Shown here: piece after piece, positions 33,189-42,352 of the stretch
Numbering within the stretch: position 1 is the stretch's first letter
Layout of the letters: the number at the start of each line of letters is the position of its first letter
Assembly (NCBI RefSeq): GCF_021442325.1
Contig: NZ_CP087879.1
Span: forward strand, 434,001 to 498,000
From: Agromyces marinus
Lineage (GTDB): Bacteria > Actinomycetota > Actinomycetes > Actinomycetales > Microbacteriaceae
Length of the DNA stretch: 64,000 nt
Reading direction: 5' to 3'
The notes under the pieces: generated by a model
Databases searched by the model: none
The model's input: the letters and a program-made list of their open reading frames with translations, nothing else
What the model was told of the DNA's origin: nothing
Translations under genes and position numbers: made by a program

Positions 33189-34700
33189 TCACAGGTTCTG
33201 GCCGATGTCCCACAGGCGGTCGGGCCGACCGTCGATCGCCTCCGAGACCGCGAGGGCCTGATCGTCCGAGAGCGATGCGACGTAGTCGACGACGCCGCGC
33301 CCCACGCCGAGGTCTCGGACCTCCGCCGCCGAGGGAACCGGCACCCCCTCCGGGCGGGTCGAGCGGAGCCCGGCATAGCCGTCGGTCGCGATCTCGACGA
33401 GCTCCCGCAACCGCAGCGGCACGCGATCCCGATCGTCCTCGTCGCGGAGCCACGCCGTGAGCCCCTTCACCGCGCGCGTGATCACGCGGCTCAGCCCCCG
33501 CTGGTACATGACGATGTCGGACCGGTCGAGGATGAAGTGCCGATGCACGAACTTCAGGATCTCGACCTCGTGCCAGGCGCGTTCGTCGAGCGTCACGAGC
33601 CCGGCCCGCACGATGCCGTCCGGTGCGGGAACCACCGAGGACTGCAGGTGGTCGATCCACCGGTTCGTGAACGAGGAGAGCGCCTTCTCGGCCGCGATCG
33701 AGCCGTCGAACGGACTCGCCAGCAGTCCGTCGACGAGATCGTCGGCGACCACGCCCACCGCCTCGCGGAACGCGTCGTCGCCCGCGATCCAGGGGTCGCT
33801 CGCGTGCAGCTTCCTGCGCAGCGCCTCGAGCGCGCTCCCGGGCGGCGCAGTGCGCCGACGGAGCTCGTCGTCGTCGAGGTCGCGCAGCTGCACGCCCGAC
33901 TCGATCCAGCCGCGGAACTCGCGTGCCACCGCGCCCTGGCCGAGCAGGCCCGCGCGATGGAAGTCGTCGACGTCGTGGATCGAGTACGCGATGTCGTCGG
34001 CGATGTCCATGATCGAGCACTCGAGCGACTGCCGCAGCGGCGGATGGCCGTCGCGTGCCTCGAACAGGTCGGCCGCATCGATCCCGTACGCCGAGAACTT
34101 CAACGCCTCGACGCCGTGATCGGTGCGCCGGAGCCCGCGCGGCAGCGGCCCGTCGCCGAGTTCGGAGACCTCGACGTCGCGCGTCCACGGGTACTTCGCG
34201 ACCGCGCTCCGCACCGCCGCCGTCAGGTTCAGGCCCCTCGGGGCCACCTGGCTCACGTCGAGCACCGTGATGATCCGGTACGTCTGCGCGTTGCCCTCGA
34301 ACCCGTCGGGAAGGCCCAGCGTCTCGCGCGCGAGCCGGTCGAGCACCCGCTCGCCGAGATGGCCGAACGGCGGGTGGCCGAGGTCGTGGGCGCTCGCCGC
34401 GGCCTGCACGACGACCGCGTCGCAGCCGTGCGCGAGCGCGAAGTCGCGCGTCGGCGACGCGGCATCCGTCATCTTCACCGCGATCGCACGCGCGACCGCG
34501 GTGACCTTGATCGAGTGGGTGAGCCGGTTGTGGATCAGCGGGCCCGCACCGGGCTGCCCGATGACCTGCGTCACCGCCGAGAGGCGCGAGAAGTACGGCG
34601 AGAACCTGACGCGCTCGAGATCGAGGCGGAACTGGGAGTGCTCGCCGACGACGTCCGCGCTGCTGCGAGGCTCGTCGACGTGACGGTTCGCGCGGTCCAT
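33189..34700 (-). CDS. dgt: Deoxyguanosinetriphosphate triphosphohydrolase-like protein
   Basis: A 503-residue HD-domain hydrolase that splits dNTPs into deoxynucleosides and triphosphate. Motifs include RVRFSPYFSRLSAVTQV, the metal His in HNRLTHSIKV, AHDLGHPPFGHLGE and the later DIADDIAYSIHDVDD. The length suits the long Dgt type with a C-terminal helical domain. I start it at ATG 34700 (MDRANRHVDEP), because longer reading would run into the aminotransferase gene upstream. It is probably co-transcribed with that gene, 16 bp away. Confidence 0.9.
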   Translation of the reverse strand: MDRANRHVDEPRSSADVVGEHSQFRLDLERVRFSPYFSRLSAVTQVIGQPGAGPLIHNRLTHSIKVTAVARAIAVKMTDAASPTRDFALAHGCDAVVVQAAASAHDLGHPPFGHLGERVLDRLARETLGLPDGFEGNAQTYRIITVLDVSQVAPRGLNLTAAVRSAVAKYPWTRDVEVSELGDGPLPRGLRRTDHGVEALKFSAYGIDAADLFEARDGHPPLRQSLECSIMDIADDIAYSIHDVDDFHRAGLLGQGAVAREFRGWIESGVQLRDLDDDELRRRTAPPGSALEALRRKLHASDPWIAGDDAFREAVGVVADDLVDGLLASPFDGSIAAEKALSSFTNRWIDHLQSSVVPAPDGIVRAGLVTLDERAWHEVEILKFVHRHFILDRSDIVMYQRGLSRVITRAVKGLTAWLRDEDDRDRVPLRLRELVEIATDGYAGLRSTRPEGVPVPSAAEVRDLGVGRGVVDYVASLSDDQALAVSEAIDGRPDRLWDIGQNL

Positions 34701-34716
34701 GCCGGATGTTCCCGGG

Positions 34717-35934
34717 TCAGGCGAACAGTCGCTGCAGCCGCTGCACGCCCTCGAGGAGCGGTTCGTCGCCGAGCGCGTAGCTGAAGCGGAGGAACCCACT
34801 CGGGCCGAACGCCTCGCCGGGCACCGCGGCGACCTCGGCGTGCTCGAGCATGAGGTCGGCGAGTTCGAGCGAGGTGGTCGGCGTGGTGCCGGCCCACTCG
34901 CGGCCGAGCAGGCCCGAGACATCGGGGTAGACGTAGAACGCCCCCTGCGGGACGGGCACGTTCATGCCGTCGATCTTCGACAGTTCGGCGACGATCGTGC
35001 GGCGGCGGCGGTCGAACGCGCGGCGCATCCGCTCGACCGGCTCCTGCGGCCCCGTGAGCGCCGCGAGCGCTGCGCGCTGCGAGATGTTCGACACGTTCGA
35101 GGTCAGGTGGGACTGCAGGTTCGCGGCGCCCTTCATGACGTCGGCCGGCCCGACCATCCAGCCCAGGCGCCACCCGGTCATCGCGTAGCTCTTCGCGACG
35201 CCGTTGACGAGGATCGCTCGGTCGGCGAGCGCCGGTACGGCCTCGACGATCGACACCGCGCGGGGCGGGACGCCCTCCGGGTCCTCCGCGTAGGTGAGGT
35301 TCTGGTAGATCTCGTCCGCGACGATCCAGATGCCGTGCTCGAGCGCCCACTCGCCGATCGCCGCGACCTGCTCGGGCGCGTAGACCGCACCCGTCGGGTT
35401 GGACGGCGAGACGAACAGGAGCACCTTGGTGCGCTCGGTCCGCGCGGCCTCGAGCTGCTCGACCGTCACGAGGTAGCCCTGGTCGGAACCCGCGAACACG
35501 TCGACCTGCACGCCGCCGGCGAGCTTGATCGCCTCGGGGTAGGTGGTCCAGTACGGCGTCGGGACGAGCACCTCGTCGCCCTCGTCGAGGAGGACCTGGA
35601 ACGCCTGGTACACGGCCTGCTTGCCGCCGTTGGTGACGACGACCTGCGAGGCGTCCGCGTCGAGGCCGGAGTCGCGTCGGGTCTTCTCGGCGATCGCCTC
35701 GCGCAGCACGGGGAGGCCGGCCGCGGGCGTGTACCGGTGGTTGCGCGGGTCGCGCACCGCCTCGAGCGCCGCCTCGACGATGTGCTCGGGCGTCGGGAAG
35801 TCGGGCTCGCCCGCGGCATACGAGATCACGGGCCGGCCCTCGGCCTGGAGCGACTTGGCCTTCGCATCCACCTTCAGGGTGGCGGACTCGGCGATGGCTG
35901 AGATGCGGGCGGAGAGGCGGCGCTGATCGGTCAC
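34717..35934 (-). CDS. Aspartate/prephenate aminotransferase, class I PLP
   Basis: A 405-residue fold-type I aminotransferase. It has [15 protein letters not shown], the [13 protein letters not shown] segment, [19 protein letters not shown], the PLP lysine in [16 protein letters not shown], and the substrate Arg in GFLRFSYA. It converts aspartate and 2-oxoglutarate to oxaloacetate and glutamate, and in this subgroup may also make arogenate from prephenate. The position just upstream of tRNA-Trp, secE and nusG, on the opposite strand, is conserved in actinobacteria and fits AspC. Confidence 0.92.
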   Translation of the reverse strand: MTDQRRLSARISAIAESATLKVDAKAKSLQAEGRPVISYAAGEPDFPTPEHIVEAALEAVRDPRNHRYTPAAGLPVLREAIAEKTRRDSGLDADASQVVVTNGGKQAVYQAFQVLLDEGDEVLVPTPYWTTYPEAIKLAGGVQVDVFAGSDQGYLVTVEQLEAARTERTKVLLFVSPSNPTGAVYAPEQVAAIGEWALEHGIWIVADEIYQNLTYAEDPEGVPPRAVSIVEAVPALADRAILVNGVAKSYAMTGWRLGWMVGPADVMKGAANLQSHLTSNVSNISQRAALAALTGPQEPVERMRRAFDRRRRTIVAELSKIDGMNVPVPQGAFYVYPDVSGLLGREWAGTTPTTSLELADLMLEHAEVAAVPGEAFGPSGFLRFSYALGDEPLLEGVQRLQRLFA

Positions 35935-35956
35935 GCGTTCCAGCCTACGGCGGACC

Positions 35957-36013
35957 GGGCCCGAGCGTCAGTGGCGGGCCCGAGCGTCAGCGGCCGACCC
36001 GGGCGTCAGCGGC
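35957..36013. repeat. 19-bp tandem repeat, three units
   Basis: The word GCGTCAGYGG recurs at 35965, 35984 and 36003, exactly 19 bp apart, within units of the form GGGCCCGAGCGTCAGTGGC. It lies just upstream of the aspartate aminotransferase start, in the 568-bp gap before tRNA-Trp. The remainder of that gap (36014-36215) shows no gene. Confidence 0.7.
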
Positions 36014-36215
36014 CGACCCCGGGCGGAGGGACGCCGCGGCAGTCGTTCCCCCGAGCCGCGGCGTCCGGCGCCTGCCCCCACAGGCGCGCCCTGCAAGTCC
36101 TCACGTTGCGCATCGTCTCCGATGCCCACCACTCACGCTACGCCCGTGCGCTCGCGTCCGGGGGGCCATTCGTCCCTGATCGAGGGGTTGATCGGCGCTT
36201 TCGCCCGGCATCGGG

Positions 36216-36280
36216 CTCGAGTGGGTGCCGAATGCACCGCTCGTCGCCCCTGAGCGGTGCATTCGGCACCCACTCGCGAG
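36216..36280. repeat. Intergenic palindrome family, copy 3 (best conserved)
   Basis: Left arm 36216-36242 and right arm 36252-36280 pair perfectly over GAGTGGGTGCCGAATGCACC and the GCTC that follows, with a nine-base loop. It sits between divergent transcription units (aminotransferase and tRNA-Trp), so at this site it cannot be a simple terminator. Confidence 0.85.
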
Positions 36281-36374
36281 CGCGCGGGGCGCGTGTGCGG
36301 GGCGCGCGCGGAGCACGTGCGGGGCATGCGGGGCGTGTGCGGCGGGCGGCGCCATCCGCTTTGCCCGGCGCGGT

Positions 36375-36403
36375 TTGGCGGTGGGCGATCCGTCGCCTAA
36401 ACT
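36375..36403 (+). promoter_or_regulatory. Promoter of tRNA-Trp/secE/nusG unit
   Basis: TTGGCG (36375-36380) and TAAACT (36398-36403) are separated by 17 bp, a good housekeeping sigma-70-type promoter. It precedes the tRNA-Trp gene by 99 bp and is the only strong promoter seen before secE. Confidence 0.65.
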
Positions 36404-36502
36404 TGCTGAGGTTGCGACATCCGACCAAGATCTCCCCTGCCCGCCCGGGCCGGGGAGGCGAGGATCGGGCGCCGCGACACCCTCGGAGGTGAACGCCTCC
36501 GG

Positions 36503-36575
36503 AGGGCGGTGGCTCAATTGGTAGAGCAGCGGTCTCCAAAACCGCAGGTTGCAGGTTCGAGTCCTGTCCGCCCTG
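36503..36575 (+). tRNA. tRNA-Trp (anticodon CCA)
   Basis: A 73-nt cloverleaf. The acceptor AGGGCGG (36503-36509) pairs with CCGCCCT (36568-36574); the D-arm holds GGCTCAATTGGTAGAGC; the anticodon loop CTCCAAA puts CCA at 36536-36538; and the T-arm has the GGTTCGAGTCC consensus. CCA is not encoded. The gene precedes secE as in most actinobacteria. Confidence 0.97.
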
Positions 36576-36616
36576 CGAGCCGGCCGGTGATGGTCGGCCC
36601 ATGAAAGGTGTACGAG

Positions 36617-36892
36617 GTGGCCCGGAAAGTACTCGACGAACCCAGCGAGGACGTCGTCGCCAACGCCAGGCGCGAGAGTGCAGCGCGGCGCAATCCCTTC
36701 GCCAGGATCGCCTTGTTCATCCGCCAGGTCATCGGCGAACTCAAGAAGGTCGTCACGCCCACCCGCAGGGAGTTGCTGAACTTCACCGGTGTGGTGCTGG
36801 TCTTCGTGATCATCGTGATGGCGATCGTCTGGGGCCTCGACCAGCTGTTCGGATGGCTGGTCCTGTACGTCTTCGGAACGCCGGGGGTCTGA
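36617..36892 (+). CDS. secE: Preprotein translocase subunit SecE
   Basis: A 91-residue single-span membrane protein. It begins [14 protein letters not shown], has the conserved amphipathic stretch [20 protein letters not shown] and one membrane helix ([20 protein letters not shown]). It stabilises SecY in the SecYEG channel. I choose GTG 36617 because GAAAGG (36603-36608) is eight bases upstream and the product then starts like other actinobacterial SecE; a GTG nine bases earlier would overlap that ribosome site. It lies 41 bp after tRNA-Trp and 67 bp before nusG. Confidence 0.95.
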   Translation: MARKVLDEPSEDVVANARRESAARRNPFARIALFIRQVIGELKKVVTPTRRELLNFTGVVLVFVIIVMAIVWGLDQLFGWLVLYVFGTPGV

Positions 36893-36959
36893 TCGGGCCG
36901 TCGGCCCGGCACCTGCCTCGGGGGTTCCCGGGGTACGGCTGAACAGAAGGATTGAGGAA

Positions 36960-37883
36960 GTGTCGAAGAACGAGCGCCAGGACGTCGACTGGGCGACCGC
37001 TGCGGAGCAGTCCTCCGAAGAGGATGAAGCGCAGGAGGGCAACTCGCTCGAGCGCGACGAGCACTCCGCCGATCCGGCCGAGCAGCGTGCGGTGCACGTC
37101 GTCGACGATGAGGGCAACGACGTCGACCTCGACGCCGTGCTCGACGCGATGGCCGAGGCCGCCGACCCCGAGGCGGACTCCGTCGTCGACGACGCCCTCG
37201 AGATCGACTCGGCCGACGAGGCCGAGGCCGCGCTCGAAGCCGTCACCGAGGAGGACGAGGACCACGACCCGTACGAGGCGTTCCGCAACGAGCTGCGCTT
37301 CCTCCCGGGCAAGTGGTACGTCATCCACTCCTACGCCGGGTTCGAGCGTCGCGTGAAGGCCAACATCGAGCAGCGTCGCGAGACCATGGCCATGGCCGAG
37401 TTCATCCACCAGGTCGAGGTCCCGATGGAGGACGTCGTCGAGATCAAGAACGGCCAGCGCAAGATGGTCACGCGGGTCCGCGTGCCCGGCTACGTGCTCG
37501 TGCGCATGGACCTCAACGAGGAGAGCTGGTCGGTCATCCGCCACACGCCCGGCGTCACGGGCTTCGTGGGCAACGCCCACAACCCGACGCCGCTCCGGTT
37601 CGAAGAGGCCTTCAACATGCTGAAGCCCCTCGTCGACCTGAAGGACGTCGCGCCCGCCAAGGGCGCCAAGGCGGCCTCGGGCGGCGGCGCGGCGCGCCAG
37701 ATCCCCGCCGAGGTCGACTTCGAGGTCGGCGAGACGATCACCATCAAGGACGGCTCGTTCGCGGGCCTGCCCGGCACGATCAACGAGATCAAGCCCGAGA
37801 GCGGCAAGCTCACGGTGCTCGTCTCGCTCTTCGAGCGCGAGACCCCGGTCGAGCTCAGCTTCGACCAGGTCACCAAGCTGTAA
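36960..37883 (+). CDS. nusG: Transcription termination/antitermination factor NusG
   Basis: A 307-residue NusG. Residues 1-110 are a very acidic extension typical of actinobacteria. The NGN domain follows ([42 protein letters not shown]), and the C-terminal KOW domain is [20 protein letters not shown]. It binds RNA polymerase and couples transcription to Rho or the ribosome. It starts at GTG 36960 after AGAAGG. The secE-nusG-rplK-rplA order is conserved in bacteria. Confidence 0.96.
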   Translation: MSKNERQDVDWATAAEQSSEEDEAQEGNSLERDEHSADPAEQRAVHVVDDEGNDVDLDAVLDAMAEAADPEADSVVDDALEIDSADEAEAALEAVTEEDEDHDPYEAFRNELRFLPGKWYVIHSYAGFERRVKANIEQRRETMAMAEFIHQVEVPMEDVVEIKNGQRKMVTRVRVPGYVLVRMDLNEESWSVIRHTPGVTGFVGNAHNPTPLRFEEAFNMLKPLVDLKDVAPAKGAKAASGGGAARQIPAEVDFEVGETITIKDGSFAGLPGTINEIKPESGKLTVLVSLFERETPVELSFDQVTKL

Positions 37884-37918
37884 GCGGGGCCCAGGGCCTC
37901 ACAGCCCCAGCGCAGCAA

Positions 37919-37939
37919 CCCTCCGGTATCATCGGAGGG
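37919..37939 (+). promoter_or_regulatory. Hairpin with embedded -10-like TATCAT before rplK
   Basis: CCCTCCG and CGGAGGG form a 7-bp stem whose loop contains TATCAT. It lies in the 165-bp nusG-rplK gap. It may be a weak terminator/attenuator or the -10 element of a separate rplKA promoter; no good -35 is visible. Confidence 0.45.
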
Positions 37940-38048
37940 TTGTGCTGCGTCCCGAACCAGTACACGGACCACCGCGACCCGGAACCGCCGGGATCGCGGG
38001 AGAGTGCCCCGGCTCCGGCCGGGCGTTCGAAACAGGAAGAGAGAAATC

Positions 38049-38477
38049 ATGGCACCGAAGAAGAAGGTCACTGGTCTGATCAAGCTTCAGATCAACGCCG
38101 GCGCCGCCAACCCCGCACCGCCGATCGGTCCGGCGCTGGGTCAGCACGGCGTGAACATCATGGAGTTCTGCAAGGCCTACAACGCGGCCACCGAGTCGCA
38201 GCGCGGCAACGTGATCCCCGTCGAGATCACGGTCTACGAGGACCGCAGCTTCACCTTCATCCTCAAGACCCCGCCCGCCGCCGAGCTCATCAAGAAGGCT
38301 GCCGGCGTGCCCAAGGGCTCGGGCGTCCCGCACACCACCAAGGTCGGCAAGATCAGCCAGGACCAGGTCCGTGCGATCGCCGAGCAGAAGATGGCGGACC
38401 TGAACGCGAACGACCTCGACGCCGCGTCGAAGATCATCGCGGGCACCGCCCGCTCGATGGGCATCACGGTCGAATAG
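38049..38477 (+). CDS. rplK: 50S ribosomal protein L11
   Basis: A 142-residue L11 with [34 protein letters not shown] and the C-terminal RNA-binding region with [11 protein letters not shown]. It binds 23S rRNA at the GTPase-associated centre and is needed for stringent-response signalling. ATG 38049 follows GAAGAGAGAAATC. It is followed by rplA after 142 bp that include a GGATGCC hairpin. Confidence 0.98.
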   Translation: MAPKKKVTGLIKLQINAGAANPAPPIGPALGQHGVNIMEFCKAYNAATESQRGNVIPVEITVYEDRSFTFILKTPPAAELIKKAAGVPKGSGVPHTTKVGKISQDQVRAIAEQKMADLNANDLDAASKIIAGTARSMGITVE

Positions 38478-38528
38478 GGCCATCCCGCTGATCGGGGCGG
38501 CCCGACGAGGCCGTCCGGCGATCGGCGA

Positions 38529-38551
38529 AACGGATGCCGGCGGCATCCGTT
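38529..38551. repeat. GGATGCC hairpin between rplK and rplA
   Basis: AACGGATGCC and GGCATCCGTT pair perfectly around three bases. The stem stands between two co-functional ribosomal genes, so it may be an attenuator, a processing site, or part of the L1 feedback target. Confidence 0.65.
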
Positions 38552-38619
38552 CACCAGAACTCTCACTCGTGGCAGCGCCCGCCAGGCGCGATGACCACAC
38601 TCTCGCAAGGAGAACCAAC

Positions 38620-39309
38620 ATGGCACAGAAGTCCAAGGCCTACCGGGCCGCGGTCGAGAAGATCGAGGCCGGCAAGTACTACACCCCGTCCGACGCCGTC
38701 GCGCTCGCGAAGGAGACCGGCTCGGCGAAGTTCGACTCGACCGTCGAGGTCGCGCTGAAGCTCGGCGTCGACCCCCGCAAGGCCGACCAGATGGTGCGCG
38801 GCACCGTCATCCTCCCGCACGGCACGGGCAAGACCGCCCGAGTCATCGTCTTCGCGACGGGTCCGGCCGCCGAGGCCGCGATCGCCGCGGGCGCCGACGA
38901 GGTCGGCGGCGCCGAGCTCATCGAGAAGGTCGCCGGCGGGTACACCGCGTTCGACGCGGCCGTCGCCACGCCCGAGCTCATGGGCCAGGTCGGTCGCCTG
39001 GGCAAGGTGCTCGGCCCGCGCGGCCTCATGCCGAACCCCAAGACCGGCACCGTGACCCCGAACCCGGCCAAGGCCGTCGAGGAGATCAAGGGCGGCAAGA
39101 TCGAGTTCCGCGTCGACAAGCACGCGAACGTGCACTTCGTCGTCGGCAAGGCCTCGTTCTCGCAGGAGCAGCTCAACGACAACATCTCGGCCGCCCTCGA
39201 AGAGGTCGTGCGTCTCAAGCCGTCGAGCTCGAAGGGCCGCTACATCCAGAAGGGCGCCGTGTCGACCACGTTCGGCCCCGGCATCCCGCTGGACGTCAAC
39301 GCCATCTGA
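38620..39309 (+). CDS. rplA: 50S ribosomal protein L1
   Basis: A 229-residue L1. It has [20 protein letters not shown], the signature [20 protein letters not shown] and [19 protein letters not shown]. It binds 23S rRNA in the L1 stalk and, in bacteria generally, its own mRNA leader. ATG 38620 follows CAAGGAG. A strong terminator 16 bp after the stop closes the ribosomal unit. Confidence 0.98.
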   Translation: MAQKSKAYRAAVEKIEAGKYYTPSDAVALAKETGSAKFDSTVEVALKLGVDPRKADQMVRGTVILPHGTGKTARVIVFATGPAAEAAIAAGADEVGGAELIEKVAGGYTAFDAAVATPELMGQVGRLGKVLGPRGLMPNPKTGTVTPNPAKAVEEIKGGKIEFRVDKHANVHFVVGKASFSQEQLNDNISAALEEVVRLKPSSSKGRYIQKGAVSTTFGPGIPLDVNAI

Positions 39310-39324
39310 GTCTCGCGACTCGTC

Positions 39325-39360
39325 ACGAAGGGCTCGCCGGTTCGCCGGCGGGCCCTTCGT
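39325..39360 (+). terminator. Terminator of the rplKA unit
   Basis: ACGAAGGGC-TCGCCGG and CCGGCG-GGCCCTTCGT form a long stem with one bulge and a four-base loop, followed by CGTTCGCGCTT. It begins 16 bp after rplA. Confidence 0.85.
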
Positions 39361-39462
39361 CGTTCGCGCTTGCGGCGGCGACGGGCCCGGCGTTACGTTG
39401 TGCCTCGACGGTGCGCGGATATCCGGGCCGGTCCGTCGAGGATGCGACCGTGGAGGAGCGGG

Positions 39463-41082
39463 ATGACTGCGCCCAGCGCGCTCGAGGCGGGCAGGATCGC
39501 CGCCCGCGAACGGCGCTGGGCCGACGCGGTGGAGCAGCTCGCGAGGGCCGATGCGGCCGGCGGGCTCGCGGCATCCGACCTCGAGCTCCTCGCGACCGCG
39601 GCCATCCTGCGCGGCGATCGAGCCTCCGCCGTCGACGCGGGCGAACGCGCCTACGCCGCGTACCTGGTGGACTCGGACGACCGGTCCGCCGCGCGATGGG
39701 CGGCCTGGCTGGCGCTCGAGCTCGTCGAGGTCGGCGAGTTCTCCGCGTCGCTGTCCTGGTCGTCCCGCGCGATGCGCGTCGCCGAGACGGTCGGCGATCC
39801 GCTGGTGTCCGCGACCGTTCGGATCGGGCCCTCGGTGGCCCGACTCGCCAGCGGCGACGCGGCCGAAGCCCGGCGGACGGGAGAGGAGATCCTCCGCGTC
39901 GCCGAGCGCCACGGCGACCGCGAGCTCATCGCGAGCGCGTCGCTCATGCTCGGCAAGGCGCTCATCGCGCTCGGCGCCGTCGAAGACGCCCTCCGGGTCT
40001 ACGACCGCGCCATGGCCGTCGTCGTGGGCGAGGACACCGGGCCGTTCCAGACGGGCGACATCACCTGCGCGGCGATCGCCGATGCGCTCATGGCGAGCGA
40101 CCTGCGTCGCGCGAGCGCATGGATGGACTTCCTCGACCGCTGGTGCCGGGCGCAGCCGTCCTTGATCAGCTTCGGCGGCCAGCGGCACGCACTGCGCGCG
40201 CAGGTGCAGCTCGTGCGGGGTGACTGGGCCGAGGCGGCCGCGTCGGTCGAGGCGGCGATGGCCGGGCTCCGCGCGGGCGACTTCCGCGCGGCCCACGGCG
40301 CGCCGTACTCTGCGGGCGAGCTCCAGCGGCTGAGGGGCGCGTTCCACGCCGCGGCCGAGTCGTATCGGCGAGCCGCCGAGTCCGGCTGGGACCCGCAGCC
40401 GGGTCGGGCGCTGCTCCTGCTCGCGGGCGGCCGGACCGACCAGGCGCAGGCCGAGATCCGGCGAGCCCTCGCCGGCGGCGACCCGTTCACGAGACGGTAC
40501 GTGCTCCCGGCCGCGGTCGAGATCGAGGTCGCGGCGGGCGACCTCGACGCCGCGCGCCGCGCGCTCGAGGAGCTGAGGGCGTCGGGGGATGCCATGCGGA
40601 CGCCGTTGTTCGACGCCGTCGTCGCGTTCGCCGACGCCAGGGTGCGATCCGCGACCGGGGACGGCGCCGCCGCGCTCGCGCGCTCACGTGAGGCGGCCGA
40701 CGGGTTCGCGGAGGCCGGTGCACCGTACGACGCCGCGCGTGCGCGCGTGCTGGCCGCGAGCGTGCTGGCCGAGGCCGGAGACCGCGACGCGGCGGAGACC
40801 GAGTTCCGCGCGGCACGGGAGGTGCTGCTGGCACTCGGCGCCGAGCCGGCGCTCGCGGAGGCGACGCGGCTGCTGGGGGAGCGCCGGCGCGGGGCGCTCA
40901 CCGAACGCGAGGTCGAGGTGCTGCGGCTGGTGTCGACCGGGCTGACGAATCGCGGCATCGCCGAGCGGCTCACGCTCAGCGAGAAGACGGTCGCGCGCCA
41001 CCTCAGCAACATCTTCGGCAAGCTCGGGGTCGCGTCGCGGGCGGCCGCGACGGCGTACGCCTACGAGCACGGGCTCGTCTGA
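39463..41082 (+). CDS. TPR-like LuxR-family transcriptional regulator
   Basis: A 539-residue regulator. Residues 1-460 are helical repeats of TPR type (many AA-A-R-A patterns), and the C-terminus is a LuxR HTH: LTEREVEVLRLVSTGLTNRG, then EKTVARHLSNIFGKLG. There is no N-terminal nucleotide-binding domain, unlike full-length MalT/LAL regulators. ATG 39463 follows GGAGGAGCGGG. A paralogue of the same length and domain order lies at 42353, so the pair arose by duplication. The signal and targets are unknown; the three small genes between the pair are candidates. Confidence 0.85.
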   Translation: MTAPSALEAGRIAARERRWADAVEQLARADAAGGLAASDLELLATAAILRGDRASAVDAGERAYAAYLVDSDDRSAARWAAWLALELVEVGEFSASLSWSSRAMRVAETVGDPLVSATVRIGPSVARLASGDAAEARRTGEEILRVAERHGDRELIASASLMLGKALIALGAVEDALRVYDRAMAVVVGEDTGPFQTGDITCAAIADALMASDLRRASAWMDFLDRWCRAQPSLISFGGQRHALRAQVQLVRGDWAEAAASVEAAMAGLRAGDFRAAHGAPYSAGELQRLRGAFHAAAESYRRAAESGWDPQPGRALLLLAGGRTDQAQAEIRRALAGGDPFTRRYVLPAAVEIEVAAGDLDAARRALEELRASGDAMRTPLFDAVVAFADARVRSATGDGAAALARSREAADGFAEAGAPYDAARARVLAASVLAEAGDRDAAETEFRAAREVLLALGAEPALAEATRLLGERRRGALTEREVEVLRLVSTGLTNRGIAERLTLSEKTVARHLSNIFGKLGVASRAAATAYAYEHGLV

Positions 41083-41191
41083 GCGGGAGCCTGCCTGGGC
41101 GTGATGGGCAGAACGACCCATCGGCGCGGTTCGCGAAGTTGCGTGCTTCTCCCGACGCGCCCGGTCCGGTGCCGCGCGTAGCGTCGCGGTC

Positions 41192-41524
41192 ATGGATGTT
41201 CCGGTGCTGGCGGGGATGGTCGCGGCCGTCGTGTTCGCGACCGCCAACCTGCCGATGGTGTGGAAGGCGCTGCGCACGCACGACGTGGGCTCGTACAGCC
41301 TCGGGAGCATCGCCATGATCAACGGGGCGAACGCCGTGTACTCCGTGTACGTGTTCAGCCTCCCGGTCGGACCGATCTGGCTGCTGCACTCGTTCTACGT
41401 CCTCGCATCGGCCGTCATGCTCGTGCTGTGCGTGCGCGCGTTCCGGGGGCGGGGTCGCTCATCGGCGCCGGCTGCCCCGCGCGGTGACGCGAGGTCGCGG
41501 CATCCGCTCGTCGACGTCAGCTGA
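41192..41524 (+). CDS. Small three-helix membrane protein, SemiSWEET/PQ-loop-like
   Basis: A 110-residue protein with three membrane helices and a basic tail. ANLPMVWKALRTHDVGSYSL resembles the PQ-loop motif of SemiSWEET sugar transporters, which work as dimers. A -10 TAGCGT (41179-41184) ends seven bases before the ATG, so the transcript is leaderless. The end overlaps the convergent acylphosphatase gene by eight bases. Assignment to SemiSWEET is tentative. Confidence 0.6.
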   Translation: MDVPVLAGMVAAVVFATANLPMVWKALRTHDVGSYSLGSIAMINGANAVYSVYVFSLPVGPIWLLHSFYVLASAVMLVLCVRAFRGRGRSSAPAAPRGDARSRHPLVDVS

Positions 41525-41786
41525 GCACGCGGAAGCCCCGCTCGCCCGTCGGCGCGAGGTCGGCCGTGCTGAGCGAGGTCACCTCGGCACCGGGCGGCCC
41601 CTCGTCGAGCCACGAGAGCATCGCGTCGACGGATGCCGCCTCGCCCTCGATCTCGGCCTCGACGGCGCCGTCGTTGCGATTGCGGATCCACCCCGAGACG
41701 CCGAGCCGTTGCGCCTCGACGCGCGCGCCGAACCGGAAGCTGACCGCCTGCACGCGGCCGTGGACGATGACGCGCTGCCGGATCAT
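41517..41786 (-). CDS. Acylphosphatase
   Basis: An 89-residue acylphosphatase that hydrolyses acyl phosphates. The catalytic Arg18 is in HGRVQAVSFR and Asn36 in GWIRNRNDGAVE; both active residues are present. The usual GRVQGVGFR loop has Ala14 and Ser16 instead of two Gly, a conservative variation. A GAGGGGG ribosome site precedes the ATG. Confidence 0.9.
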   Translation of the reverse strand: MIRQRVIVHGRVQAVSFRFGARVEAQRLGVSGWIRNRNDGAVEAEIEGEAASVDAMLSWLDEGPPGAEVTSLSTADLAPTGERGFRVLS

Positions 41787-41869
41787 GCGACCCCCTCGCG
41801 ACGAGGGTAGACCGTGCGCCCCGCGTCGGCACGGATGCCGCGCCCGCGCCCCGAGCGTACGATGACCGC

Positions 41870-42217
41870 ATGGGTGAGGTCGCGGAATACGTCGCCGGGC
41901 TCGACGAGCCCGCGCGGTCGGTCATCGAGGGCGTGTACGCCGTCGCGCGCGAGGTCGTGCCCGATGCTGAGGAGGGCCGGAGCTACGGCATGCCTGCGTT
42001 GCGTCACGGCGGGAAGCCGCTGCTCGCGGTGATGGAGGCGAAGACGCACATCGGGCTCTATCCCTTCAGTCCCGCCGTGATCGACGGCGCCGAGGAGGTG
42101 CTCGACGGGTTCGAGCGAACGAAGGGCTCGATCCGGTTCACCGCGGAGCATCCGCTGCCCGAAGCCGCGGTGCGTCGTCTCGTGGGCCTGCGGCGGGCGG
42201 AGATCGACGGGGTGTGA
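41870..42217 (+). CDS. DUF1801-domain protein
   Basis: A 115-residue soluble protein of the DUF1801/YdhG family, recognised by YGMPALRHGGKPLLAVMEAK followed by THIGLYPFSP and FTAEHPLPEAAVRRLV. The fold is thought to bind small ligands or an iron-sulfur assembly partner, but no function is established. TACGAT (41858-41863) ends exactly six bases before the ATG, giving a leaderless mRNA. Confidence 0.82.
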   Translation: MGEVAEYVAGLDEPARSVIEGVYAVAREVVPDAEEGRSYGMPALRHGGKPLLAVMEAKTHIGLYPFSPAVIDGAEEVLDGFERTKGSIRFTAEHPLPEAAVRRLVGLRRAEIDGV

Positions 42218-42352
42218 GGTCGGGCGCGACCGATGCGCCGGCACCCATGCCGTTGCCGGGCTCGGACACCGGGGCTAGCCTGAGATCGGCCCCGGCCGCA
42301 TCGATCGAGCTCGACCGGGTGGCGGCCGCGCCGTCTTCTCCGGGGAGGCGTC

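Noticed and set aside
36608..36616. Alternative GTG start for secE three codons upstream
   Set aside because: It would use the last base of the GAAAGG ribosome site itself, whereas GTG 36617 has ideal spacing and matches the family N-terminus.
38529..38551. The rplK-rplA hairpin as an intrinsic terminator
   Set aside because: There is no T-run and rplA needs to be co-expressed with rplK; it is kept as a repeat with possible regulatory use.
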